NCBI GenBank assembly: GCA_016717595.1
Contig: JADKFE010000016.1
Coordinates: 43,555-107,554, forward strand
Direction: 5' to 3'
Length of the DNA: 64,000 nt
Source: Deltaproteobacteria bacterium
GTDB lineage: Bacteria > Myxococcota_A > UBA796 > CAJQPC01
Every line of letters begins with the position of its first letter. Within the stretch, counting starts at the first letter, position 1. Below, in pieces: positions 55,934 to 64,000 of this stretch. The notes beneath the pieces are model-generated. The model was given only the letters and a program-made list of their open reading frames with translations. It ran no database searches and was not told the DNA's origin. Both the position numbers and the translations under genes were made by a program.

Positions 55934-57364
55934 ATGACCGCACGCAAAACCAAGATCGTCGCCACCCTCGGCCCCTCCTCACGCCCGCCGGAGGTGCTCA
56001 AGGAGCTGGTCGACGCCGGTGTAGACGTGTTCCGGCTGAACTGCTCCCACGGTGAGCCCGACTCCATCCGCCGCGACATCGCCCACGTTCGCCGCGCCGC
56101 CCGGGCTGCGGGGCGCCACATCGGCATCTTGCTCGACCTCCAGGGCCCGAAGATCCGCACCAGCCGCATGAAGGAGCCGCTCCAGCTCAAAGAGGGGGAC
56201 ATCCTGGAGGTGGTCATGGACGATCGGCTCGGGGAAGGGCGGCGCTGCGGCACCACCTACACCGCCATGGCCGATGATGTCACGCTCGGCGATCGGGTGC
56301 TCTTCGCCGATGGCGCGCTCTCGGGCCGCGTCTCCGCCGTGCTCCGCGATGTGGATCCCAAAGAGGTCCACATCAAGATCGAGGACGGCGGGGCCCTGGG
56401 CTCCAACAAAGGCATCAACCTGCCCGGCGTTGACGTGAGCGCCCCGTCGATCACCGAGAAGGATCTCATCGACTTAGAGGCCGGGGTTCAGGCGGGTGTG
56501 GACTTCGTGGCGCTCTCGTTCGTGCGCCGCGCCGCGGATGTGCTCAAGCTCAAGACCCACCTCGCGCGCCTCGGTGAGCCGGGCATGCCGATCATCGCCA
56601 AGATCGAGAAGCCCGAGGCGCTCACCAACATCTCGGAGATCTTGGCGACGGTGGACGGCATCATGGTCGCCCGCGGCGATCTCGGCGTCGAGGTGCCGTT
56701 GGAGACGGTGCCCGTGCACCAGAAGCGCCTCATCCAGAGCGCCAACCGCGCCGGGGCCTTGGTCATCACCGCCACGCAGATGCTCGACTCCATGGAGCGA
56801 AACCCCTCGCCCACCCGCGCCGAGACCACCGACGTCGCCAACGCGATCATCGACGGCACCGACGCCGTGATGCTCTCTGGCGAGACGGCCAACGGCCTCT
56901 ACCCGCTCAAGGCCGTGCGGGTGATGGACAAGATCGCCCGGGAGGTCGAGCGCTCACCCTTCCTCAAGCCCGTCACCCCTGAAGACCTGCCGGTGAACGC
57001 CGGCCCCGCGGCGCTCATCGCCCGGGCGGCCGCGGTGCTCGTCTCCGACGTGCCTCGGCCCTTGGTCGTCTTCACCTGGTCGGGCCAGTTCGCCATCGCC
57101 GTGTCCAAAGGTCGCCCACGCTCCCGCATCTACGCGCTCACGGCGTCGAGCCGGGTGTGTGACCGCCTCACCTTGGCCTGGGGCGTCACGCCGGTGCAGG
57201 TGCCCGTGGTGAAGAGCACCGATGAGCTCATCTCCGTCGGCGAAGACGCGCTGTTGGAGAAGGGCTACCTGGAGCCCGGGGATGAGGTCGTGGTGCTCGC
57301 GGGGACCAGCCCCATGCGCGGCACCACCAACACCCTGCGCGTCTACACCGTAGGCACGGGCTGA
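55934..57364 (+). CDS. pyk: Pyruvate kinase
   Basis: 476 residues with the full set: TKIVATLGPSSRPPEVLKEL, VDVFRLNCSHGEPDS, LLDLQGPKIRTSRM, the substrate loop IIAKIEKPEAL with catalytic lysine, VARGDLGVEVPLE, and ITATQMLDSMERNPSPTRAE. The C-terminal allosteric domain ends in GTTNTLRVYTVG. It converts phosphoenolpyruvate and ADP to pyruvate and ATP. ATG 55934 gives the family N-terminus (GGGAG about 10 bp upstream). Divergent from the FAN1-like gene. Confidence 0.97.
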   Translation: MTARKTKIVATLGPSSRPPEVLKELVDAGVDVFRLNCSHGEPDSIRRDIAHVRRAARAAGRHIGILLDLQGPKIRTSRMKEPLQLKEGDILEVVMDDRLGEGRRCGTTYTAMADDVTLGDRVLFADGALSGRVSAVLRDVDPKEVHIKIEDGGALGSNKGINLPGVDVSAPSITEKDLIDLEAGVQAGVDFVALSFVRRAADVLKLKTHLARLGEPGMPIIAKIEKPEALTNISEILATVDGIMVARGDLGVEVPLETVPVHQKRLIQSANRAGALVITATQMLDSMERNPSPTRAETTDVANAIIDGTDAVMLSGETANGLYPLKAVRVMDKIAREVERSPFLKPVTPEDLPVNAGPAALIARAAAVLVSDVPRPLVVFTWSGQFAIAVSKGRPRSRIYALTASSRVCDRLTLAWGVTPVQVPVVKSTDELISVGEDALLEKGYLEPGDEVVVLAGTSPMRGTTNTLRVYTVGTG

Positions 57365-57377
57365 TCCGCGCGGCGCG

Positions 57378-59207
57378 TCAGCGGCTGGCCTCCTCCGTCG
57401 CCGTACACAAGGCCTCGCCGCAGGGGTGCCGCACCACGCCGGGGGCGCCCACGGCGAAGAAGCCCTCGGCCTGGCGCATGGCGCTGTCCCAGGTGCGGGG
57501 GGTCTCATGGGCCCCGGTGCGCTCCGCCGGGCGGTTGGTGCTCGCCGGGGGCGGAAGCTCGGGGTCAAACTGGGCGATCACCCCGCCGCGCACCGCGCCC
57601 TCGGCCCGGCTGAGGCCCATCGGCGTGGTGACTGAGGGCTGCAGGAGCGCCCAGCCCGCGCTCCTCGCGTAGAGCTCGCTCGCCGAGTTCACCAGCACGT
57701 CGTCGTTGACGGCCTCTTGAAGCAAGGTCGGCGTGTCGCCCCAGTCGTGGATGTAGGAGATCGGGTCGACGGTGTCCCACAAGAGCTGGCTCGCGGCGAA
57801 GGCGAGCTGGCGCTCGGCGGGATCCTCCATGGCGTCGGCGACGAGGCCCTCAAACTGGCCCCAGGCGTTGCTGCGCTCCAGAAGGGTCGACCAGCCCGCG
57901 CCGCCGACGTGTAACAAGGCCGCGTCCACACCCTCCATCTGGGTGACCGCGACTCCGCCGAGCACCGAGCCCGCGCTCACCCCATAAAAGTAGAGCTGGG
58001 AGGGGTCGGCGAGGCCCTCAAACAGCGGGTCGTCCATCAGGCCGCCGGTCTGCACCAGGCGAGAGAGCGCCACGTTGTTGGCCACCCCTTGGGTGATTCG
58101 TTCGGTCAGCTCGTTGAAGGTGCCGTAGTCGTTCGCCACCCAGATCGCGTCGGGGAGGTCTTTTGCGGTGAGCCCACGCCAGGTCGTCGCCACGACGATC
58201 ACGCCCAGGCGATCCATCAGCTCGACGAAGCCGTGTGGATCGTCGAGGTCTGCCAGAAAGTTCTGCGGGTCGGTCAACAGGCCGTGGCCGAAGATCAAAA
58301 CCGGCACGCTGCCCGGCGCCGCGTCCCGCACGGACTCGGGGATGTGCACAAACAGGCTGGCGTTCGTCTCGCCGACGACGTTGGGCACCACGCCGTCCTC
58401 CCCCACCGACGCCCAGCGCAGCTCGTCCTCAAGCCAGCTCGTCGTGGTGAACGTGCCCTCGGCCTGAATCCAGGCGCCCGGGGGCAAGGTGTCGCCCGCG
58501 TCGGTGCGTTTGACCCGGCTCAAGTCCCAGCGGGTCGGCGTCTCTAGGGCGTTGATCATCCCGCGTAGGGGCGCGGTGCCGTCGCCGACGGGGTACTCCC
58601 AGGCCAGGGCGATCTCCTCGGGGTTGAGCCCGGCTTGGCCCAGCTCATAGAGCAGCGCCCGGGTGCGGGCCCCCCAGCCGCCGGAGTCCCAAGGATCATC
58701 GCCCCGGGCCAGGCGGTCAAACCGGCGAGGGCGCGGCGCGGCGGCGGTGGTGACCACCACGGCGACGCGGTGGCCTGGGGCCATCGCCACGGACGGACGC
58801 ACGAGGAGCGCGCGGCGGTCGGGATCGTCCAGGGCGTCGGGGTGGGCGTCTAGCTCGGCGTAACAGGGCAGCTCGACGCCGTCGGTGAGGTCGTACAGGC
58901 GCACGGCGCCGCCGCCGCTCACGCCGGGGTACGGCGGCAGGGCGGCCTCGTTCACCCCCTCCAGCAAGACCACGGCGGTCTGCACCGTGGAGAAGCCGTC
59001 ACGCCAGTTCAGGCGCTCGACCGCCCACGGGGTGCCGTCGTCCTCTTCAGGCACCTGGGGCAAGGCGCCTTGGGGGATGTCCAGGGCGCCGTTCTCTGCG
59101 ATTAAGCCGACGTTGGGGAAGGGCCACAGCGCGCCGTCGCCCATGAGCCCGTCGTCCTGAGCGCCGTCCGTGGCGACACACCCGAAGAGGCTGAAGAGGA
59201 GGATCAT
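57378..59207 (-). CDS. Lipase-like alpha/beta hydrolase lipoprotein
   Basis: 609 residues from ATG 59207. The lipobox is FSLFGC. The N-terminal ~280 residues form a beta-rich region; the C-terminal half is alpha/beta-hydrolase-like with LIFGHGLLTDPQNFLADL, the elbow YFYGVSAGSVLGG (nucleophile Ser in GxSxG) and a histidine possibly in YIHDWGDTP. The layout recalls extracellular lipases of the Pla-1/cef type. It ends a minus-strand lipoprotein cluster, 22 bp after the CotH gene. A single frame is open 63 codons further upstream, but that part is not protein-like. Confidence 0.72.
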   Translation of the reverse strand: MILLFSLFGCVATDGAQDDGLMGDGALWPFPNVGLIAENGALDIPQGALPQVPEEDDGTPWAVERLNWRDGFSTVQTAVVLLEGVNEAALPPYPGVSGGGAVRLYDLTDGVELPCYAELDAHPDALDDPDRRALLVRPSVAMAPGHRVAVVVTTAAAPRPRRFDRLARGDDPWDSGGWGARTRALLYELGQAGLNPEEIALAWEYPVGDGTAPLRGMINALETPTRWDLSRVKRTDAGDTLPPGAWIQAEGTFTTTSWLEDELRWASVGEDGVVPNVVGETNASLFVHIPESVRDAAPGSVPVLIFGHGLLTDPQNFLADLDDPHGFVELMDRLGVIVVATTWRGLTAKDLPDAIWVANDYGTFNELTERITQGVANNVALSRLVQTGGLMDDPLFEGLADPSQLYFYGVSAGSVLGGVAVTQMEGVDAALLHVGGAGWSTLLERSNAWGQFEGLVADAMEDPAERQLAFAASQLLWDTVDPISYIHDWGDTPTLLQEAVNDDVLVNSASELYARSAGWALLQPSVTTPMGLSRAEGAVRGGVIAQFDPELPPPASTNRPAERTGAHETPRTWDSAMRQAEGFFAVGAPGVVRHPCGEALCTATEEASR

Positions 59208-59229
59208 GCAGGCTCCGGGGTGGCGCGGT

Positions 59230-60459
59230 TTATTTTGAGAGCCATTGGCTGAGGCTGGTCTCGCGACCGGCGATGAAGGCGCCCATCGTGTTCTGGGTCG
59301 AGGTGATCGTCGAGAGATCGTACAGGCGGCGGGGGTCGGCCACGATGGACTCCCGCAGCCGCTCCCGCGCGGCGTCAAACTCAAGGGACGTGTCACGCTC
59401 TTCAGAGATGCGGAGCTGCTCTTTCACCTTCTCGCGCAGCTCATCCTCACAGCTCGGCACCTCCAGGCAGCGGCGCGCGGCGATCCCGTACACCCCCGTG
59501 GCGTCGCGGGTGGGGTCGCCGTAGGTCTCGTCCATGCCGTGGGGGATGAAGACCAGGCGCCCGCCGTCGCTGGGGTCGGAGTAGATGTGGCAGTCGTCGC
59601 CGGGGCTTGAGTAGGGGTAGGAGTCGAACTGGCCGACGATGATCTCAGCGGCCCAGAAGTCGAGGAACTTTGACCAGTTGAGGTAAGGCTCGGCCGCGGC
59701 GATGGCCTCTTCGCCGGGCATCGCCAGGGCTTTTGAGAGGTTGACCAGGATCTCCCGGTCGTCTTCGCCAGCCTCAGGATCGAACTGGGCGATGTAGGCC
59801 ATCTGGAAGTCAACGTCGGCGAGCTCCCACATCGAGCCGTCGTTGTCGTCAAACCAGCGCTTCAAGAAACGTTTGTCGACGGTCTCGATGAAGGCGTAGA
59901 GGCTGTAGGGCTCGCCGTTGAGGTGAATCCAGGCGTGGCCGGTGCGGGCGGCGGGGAGGTCCAACATACGAAAGTGGCGGTACCCCATCCACTCGTGAAG
60001 GTAGGTCGCGTCGCTCACGAGGTTGTTGAACGTGAGGCTCTTGAGGCCATAGAGCTCTTGATCCTCGACGTACTCGTCGAGCTTGATCTTAAACGCGGCC
60101 TTCTGCGAGATCGGCAAGAAGGAGTTCTCCCCTTTGAGGCGCACGCCGACGCGGTCCAGGCGCACATCCCCGAAGGTGAGCGCGCCCTCGACGTAGGTGT
60201 CTGGGTCCTGCGCCAGCGCCGCGATGGACGCCTCGCTCAGCTCAAGCTCAAAGATCGGCACCGTCTCGCCCGCGAAGAGCTGCTCGATGGGATCTTTGGC
60301 CCCAGGCACCACCTCGACCTCGTCGGTATCCTCTTCCGTATCGTCCTCTTCGCCCGTCTCTTGAACCGGCGCGGAGTCCTTCAAGGGTCGCGCGGTGTCA
60401 ATGTACGGGAGCTCAATGTTGCCCGCGGAGCAGGCGAAGAGGGCGAAGAGGAGGTTCAT
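59230..60459 (-). CDS. CotH-type kinase family lipoprotein
   Basis: 409 residues. The lipobox is LFALFAC. After an acidic Asp/Glu/Thr-rich spacer comes the CotH fold: VGVRLKGENSFLPISQKAAF, FKIKLDEYVEDQELYGLKSL, FNNLVSDATYLHEWMGYRHF, HLNGEPYSLYAFIETVDKRF and the metal-binding region FIPHGMDETYGD. CotH proteins are secreted atypical kinases that phosphorylate coat proteins in Bacillus spores; other bacteria carry homologues on the cell surface. Its ATG overlaps the lamin-tail gene's stop (ATGA). Confidence 0.88.
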   Translation of the reverse strand: MNLLFALFACSAGNIELPYIDTARPLKDSAPVQETGEEDDTEEDTDEVEVVPGAKDPIEQLFAGETVPIFELELSEASIAALAQDPDTYVEGALTFGDVRLDRVGVRLKGENSFLPISQKAAFKIKLDEYVEDQELYGLKSLTFNNLVSDATYLHEWMGYRHFRMLDLPAARTGHAWIHLNGEPYSLYAFIETVDKRFLKRWFDDNDGSMWELADVDFQMAYIAQFDPEAGEDDREILVNLSKALAMPGEEAIAAAEPYLNWSKFLDFWAAEIIVGQFDSYPYSSPGDDCHIYSDPSDGGRLVFIPHGMDETYGDPTRDATGVYGIAARRCLEVPSCEDELREKVKEQLRISEERDTSLEFDAARERLRESIVADPRRLYDLSTITSTQNTMGAFIAGRETSLSQWLSK

Positions 60460-61043
60460 GTGCCGTCTCCGTTGGTCGCGCCAGGGGTGGGCGCGTCGGT
60501 GATCGCCCAGGTCTCCCCGCCGTCGGGAAAACGGGCGGCGGACTGGTCGGTCGTCTGGGCTTGGTAGGTGAGCTCGTCTACGGCCACACCTTCGGGGGTG
60601 TAGAGCGCGAGGTCTTCGCCGTCGCCGCTGAGCTTAAACGAGAGGTGATCGTCGCCGTCGAGGATGTCGTCGTCGGCCCACAACAACACGAAGCCGCCCG
60701 CGGGGACGGTGATCGCGCCCAGGATGTGCTTCTCGGTGTTGGCGAGGTCGTCGGTGATGAACCAGCCGCTCAGATCAACGGCGGCGTTAGTGGCGTTGTA
60801 CAGCTCGATCCAGTCCCCAAACCCGCCCTCATCATCCGCGATGATCGTGGCGTTGGAGGCCATGAACTCGTTGATGAACACCGCCGGGGTCTCCGCGGGG
60901 GTGCCGGTGTCGTCGCCGGTCTCGCCGGTGTCATCCGTGGGCGTCTCGGAGTCGTCGGGGACGGGCTCCTTGTCGCCGCAGCCGGGCAAGACGGCGGCGA
61001 AGGAGAGGGCGAGCAGGGCGAAGAACGTGGACTTAAAGGGCAT
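60456..61043 (-). CDS. Lamin-tail-domain lipoprotein
   Basis: 195 residues. The lipobox is AAVLPGC. An acidic Thr/Asp/Glu spacer leads to one lamin tail domain (LTD, Ig-like; about 55-175): FINEFMASNATIIADDEGG, WIELYNATNAAVDLSGWFIT, GGFVLLWADDD. Bacterial LTDs are common on extracellular proteins beside CotH kinases and nucleases. The ATG lies inside the end of the beta-helix gene (11-bp overlap) and its stop overlaps the CotH start, so all three are tightly coupled. Confidence 0.88.
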   Translation of the reverse strand: MPFKSTFFALLALSFAAVLPGCGDKEPVPDDSETPTDDTGETGDDTGTPAETPAVFINEFMASNATIIADDEGGFGDWIELYNATNAAVDLSGWFITDDLANTEKHILGAITVPAGGFVLLWADDDILDGDDHLSFKLSGDGEDLALYTPEGVAVDELTYQAQTTDQSAARFPDGGETWAITDAPTPGATNGDGT

Positions 61044-62913
61044 CAGGGCCTCCGTGCGCGCCCATGTCGGCGCGAGAACCGTCAGGATCGACCCCCGAGG
61101 GGTCTCCCGCGTCCTTCGCCGGGCTGAGGCTCTGCAGGGTGAAGTCCCCGGAGGCCGGATCGGTGAGGAGCGGGTCGGCGCTCAAGTTACCCGAGCCAGC
61201 CGGGGGGCTCCACGTCCCGCTCGTCGAGGCGTCAAACACGAGGCTGTAGTTGACGCTCGTCGCCTGGCAGCCCGTCGCGGAGAGGCCCGCGCCATTGTCG
61301 GCGAAGATCGTGTCTTGTACCGTCACCGCCCCGCAGTTGATGAGCACCAAACCCGCGCCCTGGTTGCCCCAGCTCGTCACGTTCCGCAGGACGCTCACCG
61401 CCCCTTCGCCCAAGGTGATCCCGTCGCCGTCACTCACGGTGACCACGCTCGCCCGCAGGTTCAGCCGCCCGGCTTGGCTGTAGATGCCCGCGCCTAAGGT
61501 GGCGCGGTTGTCGTCGAACACGCCGCGCAGCACGGTCACGGTCTGGGGGTTGTTGTCGGCGCGTAGGCCCCCGCCTTCGCTGGCGGTGTTGTCGTAGAAG
61601 ACGCTGTCTTTGATCACGAACGGGGCGGTGTTGTCCTTGGAGTTCAGGCCGCCGCCACGCGCGGCGGTGTTGTCCTCGAAGACGCACTCCAAGACGTCGG
61701 TGTTGTCGTTGTCGAGCTCGATCCCGCCGCCGGCGTCGCCGGTCTGGTTGCCGATGAAGGTGTTGCGGGTGAGCTGGCTCTTGGAGTGGCTGAACTTGGC
61801 GCCGCCGCCGTCGTCTGAGGCGCTGTTGTTGATCAGCACGTTGTCGTGGATGTTTCCTTGGCTGACGTAGAGGCGCAGGCCCCCGGCGTCGTCCCCGGCG
61901 ACGTTGTCCTCAAAGCGGCTCTCGCTCACCTCGCTGGTCGTGTAGTTGAGGTACGCGCCGCCGCCGTCGCCATAGGCGGTGTTGCCCTCAAAGACGCTCT
62001 CGGTGATGAGGCCGCCGCTGTTGACGGTGTAGAGCCCGCCGCCGCAGCCCTCCGAGGTGTTGTCGGCGATGGTGAGGCCACGAAGCTCGCCGCGCCCGTT
62101 CACCCACAGGCCGCCGCCGCCGCCCAAGGCGCCGTTCCAGGTCAGCTCGCCGGGGCTGGCGGTGTTGGCGGTGATCTCGCTGTCGAGCACGTCGAAGGTG
62201 CCGCCGCTCACGGCCACGCCGCCGCCCTCCACGGCGCTGTTCTCGGTGATGACGCTGTCGCGAAGCTCGCCGGTGCAGCGCGAGAGGTAGGCCCCGCCGC
62301 CTTGGCCGCTGGCCATGTTGCGTTGCAGCACCAAGTTGACGAGGTTGATGACGCTTGACCCGGCGCTCACCCCGCCGCCGTTCACCCCGACGCCGCCCTC
62401 GACGGTGAAGCCCTCAATCGTGAGATCCGGGCAGCCCATGGCCAAGATCACCGTCCCCGCGCCGCCGCCGTCGAGGATCGTCACCTCGGGGCCCTCCAAG
62501 GCCAACAGGCGCAGGCTGCGGGACTCCAGACGGAGGTTCTCGGTGTAGTGGCCCGGGCACACCGCCACGGTGAAGCCGTCGGGCGCCGCGTCGATGGCCT
62601 CTTGAATCACCCCGTAGGCGCCATCGCACACCCGCACGTCATCGGCGAGGCCCGAGCAGTCCTGATCGACGCCGTCCGCCGTCTCCCCCTCGTCTCCGCC
62701 GGGGAAGCTCGTGGGGTCGGCGTCATCGCAGTCCTCGTCCGTGGGGCTGCCATCACCATCCGCATCCCCAGGGCGCGGATCGGAGGAGTCGTCGTCGGGG
62801 GTCTCGCTGTCGGTCTCGCTCTCGGTCGCGGTGTCGAGGCCGGAGTCACCGTCAAGCTTAATCGCCGAGTCACAGGCGGTGATGGCGAGCAGGGTGAGCA
62901 GAGGGGTGAGCAT
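61033..62913 (-). CDS. Right-handed beta-helix lipoprotein with MopE-like motif
   Basis: 626 residues. The lipobox is LLAITAC. An acidic spacer is followed by a MopE-like Asp-rich motif (DADGDGSPTDEDCDDADPTS), then a long parallel beta-helix built of repeating NN/DNxA turns with GGG motifs (SRCTGELRDSVITENSAVEG, YTTSEVSESRFEDNVAGDDA) as in choice-of-anchor and pectate-lyase-like proteins. It resembles polymorphic outer-membrane proteins in its GGGAY and NT repeats. Such helices usually bind or cleave polysaccharide; no catalytic residues are evident. It leads the four-gene lipoprotein cluster. Confidence 0.85.
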   Translation of the reverse strand: MLTPLLTLLAITACDSAIKLDGDSGLDTATESETDSETPDDDSSDPRPGDADGDGSPTDEDCDDADPTSFPGGDEGETADGVDQDCSGLADDVRVCDGAYGVIQEAIDAAPDGFTVAVCPGHYTENLRLESRSLRLLALEGPEVTILDGGGAGTVILAMGCPDLTIEGFTVEGGVGVNGGGVSAGSSVINLVNLVLQRNMASGQGGGAYLSRCTGELRDSVITENSAVEGGGVAVSGGTFDVLDSEITANTASPGELTWNGALGGGGGLWVNGRGELRGLTIADNTSEGCGGGLYTVNSGGLITESVFEGNTAYGDGGGAYLNYTTSEVSESRFEDNVAGDDAGGLRLYVSQGNIHDNVLINNSASDDGGGAKFSHSKSQLTRNTFIGNQTGDAGGGIELDNDNTDVLECVFEDNTAARGGGLNSKDNTAPFVIKDSVFYDNTASEGGGLRADNNPQTVTVLRGVFDDNRATLGAGIYSQAGRLNLRASVVTVSDGDGITLGEGAVSVLRNVTSWGNQGAGLVLINCGAVTVQDTIFADNGAGLSATGCQATSVNYSLVFDASTSGTWSPPAGSGNLSADPLLTDPASGDFTLQSLSPAKDAGDPSGVDPDGSRADMGAHGGPDAL

Positions 62914-63075
62914 AGAGACTCCGTCGCAGGGGGATTTGAGTCTGTCACGGTGCCGTCACAGAACACAAGCGCGGCGCGACTTCGCCAACAGGCTTCACAA
63001 GCCCTTGACGTTTATCTCTTGGCGCTTCGCCCCATATGCCCCAAACGGCCTCAAAAGCGCGGATCTGCGGACCCT

Positions 63076-63714
63076 TCAACCCGTCGGGTCAACCGGCGGC
63101 GGCGGCGCGCTGAGATCCCGCTGTGGCGCGGCGAGGCGCGCGGTGAGGCGCTCGCTGAACTTGGGGACGAGCACGGCCTCTCCGGCGCGGCCCCGCAGAA
63201 AGCCCAACAGCCCGCCGCCGGGACGCCGCGCGCCCACGGTGGCGAAGCGTAACCAGCGCCCGATCGGCGAGGCGCTCTCCTCTTGCAGCACGGCGTCCAT
63301 CACGTCCCGGGCGGGCCCGGCCTCGTTGGGCAAGCGCCCCTCGCCCAAGGCCTCACGCACCATCTCGCCCTGCACCAAGGTCACCGCGGCCTCATCGAGG
63401 CACTGCTTGACCGTCAAGAAGTAGAACAGCGTCCGGAACAGCTTCTTGAGCGGGTAGAAGAGCAGGATCCACAAGCAGCCGGGGAAGAACGAGCCCCGGG
63501 CCTCGCTGAGCGTGCGGGCGGCGAGGAGCGCCGAGGGGGCGTCGCCGAGGATCCTCGTGAAGTACGCCCGTCGAACCTCACGAAGCGCCCAGTCATCGAC
63601 GAAGGGCAGCGGGATGAGTGGGCAGAGCGCCGAGAAGAAGACATATCGGGCGGCGTCGGCCTCAGACGCGCCGCCGTGCGGACGCCACTCCCCCTCACCC
63701 AAGCCTGAGCCCAT
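63076..63714 (-). CDS. Protein of unknown function with hydrophobic segments
   Basis: 212 residues from ATG 63714, chosen because GAGAGG lies 5 bp upstream. Hydrophobic segments (YVFFSALCPLIPLPFVDDWA, GCLWILLFYPLKKLFRTLFY) suggest membrane association, with a soluble C-terminal part (EMVREALGEGRLPNEAGPAR). No family is recognised. Its start codon overlaps the divergent FGase start by two bases (CATG). Confidence 0.62.
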   Translation of the reverse strand: MGSGLGEGEWRPHGGASEADAARYVFFSALCPLIPLPFVDDWALREVRRAYFTRILGDAPSALLAARTLSEARGSFFPGCLWILLFYPLKKLFRTLFYFLTVKQCLDEAAVTLVQGEMVREALGEGRLPNEAGPARDVMDAVLQEESASPIGRWLRFATVGARRPGGGLLGFLRGRAGEAVLVPKFSERLTARLAAPQRDLSAPPPPVDPTG

Positions 63715-64000
63715 GACGACCTCTCTCCCAAACGCCGTTCTGCGGCTGCCCGGCCTGGGCGCGCCGATCCTGCTCACCTGTGAGCACGCGAGCAATGATA
63801 TCCCCGCGCCTTGGCGGCGGCAGCCGAGGACTCGCCGCTCCTGGCGGACCACTGGGGCTGGGACATCGGCGCCCACGACCTCACCGCGTCGCTCAGCGCG
63901 CTCCTCGGCGCCGAGGCCCTACTCTCACACTTCTCGCGCCTCGTCTGTGACCCGAACCGCGCCTGGGACGATCCGAGCTGCGTGGTGCGCGCCATCGAGG
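63713..64000 (+). CDS. N-formylglutamate amidohydrolase, partial and frameshifted
   Basis: From ATG 63713 the first ~30 codons give MTTSLPNAVLRLPGLGAPIL and LLTCEHASNDIP, the N-terminus of the N-formylglutamate amidohydrolase family (metal-binding His in HASN). Downstream the matching sequence (LLADHWGWDIGAHDLTASL, SRLVCDPNRAWDD) lies in another frame. One extra C in the C4 run at 63802-63805 would join them. The family removes formyl or related groups from N-acyl amino acids such as N-formylglutamate of the histidine pathway. The gene runs off the window end. Confidence 0.72.
   Translation, partial: MTTSLPNAVLRLPGLGAPILLTCEHASNDIPAPWRRQPRTRRSWRTTGAGTSAPTTSPRRSARSSAPRPYSHTSRASSVTRTAPGTIRAAWCAPSR

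Overview
The window is GC-rich, densely coded chromosomal DNA that looks myxobacterial (Myxococcota). The case rests on several signs together: many secreted lipoproteins, two long thrombospondin type 3 (TSP3) repeat proteins, MopE-like metal-binding motifs, and at least three C-termini of the MYXO-CTERM type (Gly/Cys motif, hydrophobic helix, Arg-rich end). The genes look like ordinary core chromosome. I see no transposase, integrase, phage gene, CRISPR array or rRNA. No species can be named from the sequence alone.

Layout. 0-9.8 kb is mostly minus strand: the end of an alpha/beta hydrolase, an SRPBCC protein, a RecG-like helicase with altered ATPase motifs, greA, lepA, ugd, and lptE-holA, with rpsT facing the other way. 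9.8-17.6 kb holds an outer-membrane protein, rpsU, a TPR-like lipoprotein, tRNA-Leu(UAA), a solitary Hsp70, a large two-domain M16 peptidase and tRNA-Ala(GGC). 17.6-24 kb holds an atypical SDR, lipoproteins, a DUF507 protein and a ~937-residue protein broken by one frameshift. At 24.18-24.33 kb an AT-rich island flanked by DnaA-box-like 9-mers breaks the GC-rich landscape; it is the best candidate here for a replication origin or other DnaA-binding locus. 24.3-29 kb carries a MobA-like transferase and the first TSP3 protein. 29-36 kb is a minus-strand run: BNR protein, MoaD/ThiS-like protein, alpha/beta hydrolase, OPA-type transporter, 5'-nucleotidase, TlpA-like thioredoxin. 36-41.6 kb carries small regulatory, membrane, coiled-coil and tRNA-modification genes. 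41.7-48.3 kb carries the second TSP3 protein, a carbamoyltransferase and a third MYXO-CTERM protein. 48.3-57.4 kb is metabolism and repair: enoyl-CoA hydratase family, proC, a FAD oxidoreductase, Nudix, rsmD, a FAN1-like nuclease and pyk. 57.4-62.9 kb is a four-gene lipoprotein cluster: beta-helix, lamin-tail, CotH kinase and lipase-like proteins. The window ends in a frameshifted N-formylglutamate amidohydrolase.

Four genes need a one-base correction to be read whole. In three of them one C is missing from a C run (coding strand); in the fourth an A is extra. Homopolymer sequencing error is the simplest explanation, but real frameshifts are not excluded. Many genes are translationally coupled through TGATG or ATGA overlaps (recG-like/SRPBCC, hydrolase/MoaD-like, thioredoxin/5'-nucleotidase, FAN1-like/rsmD, lamin-tail/CotH), so these pairs are probably co-expressed. 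Starts below were chosen from Shine-Dalgarno (SD) spacing and family N-termini; several are GTG or TTG.
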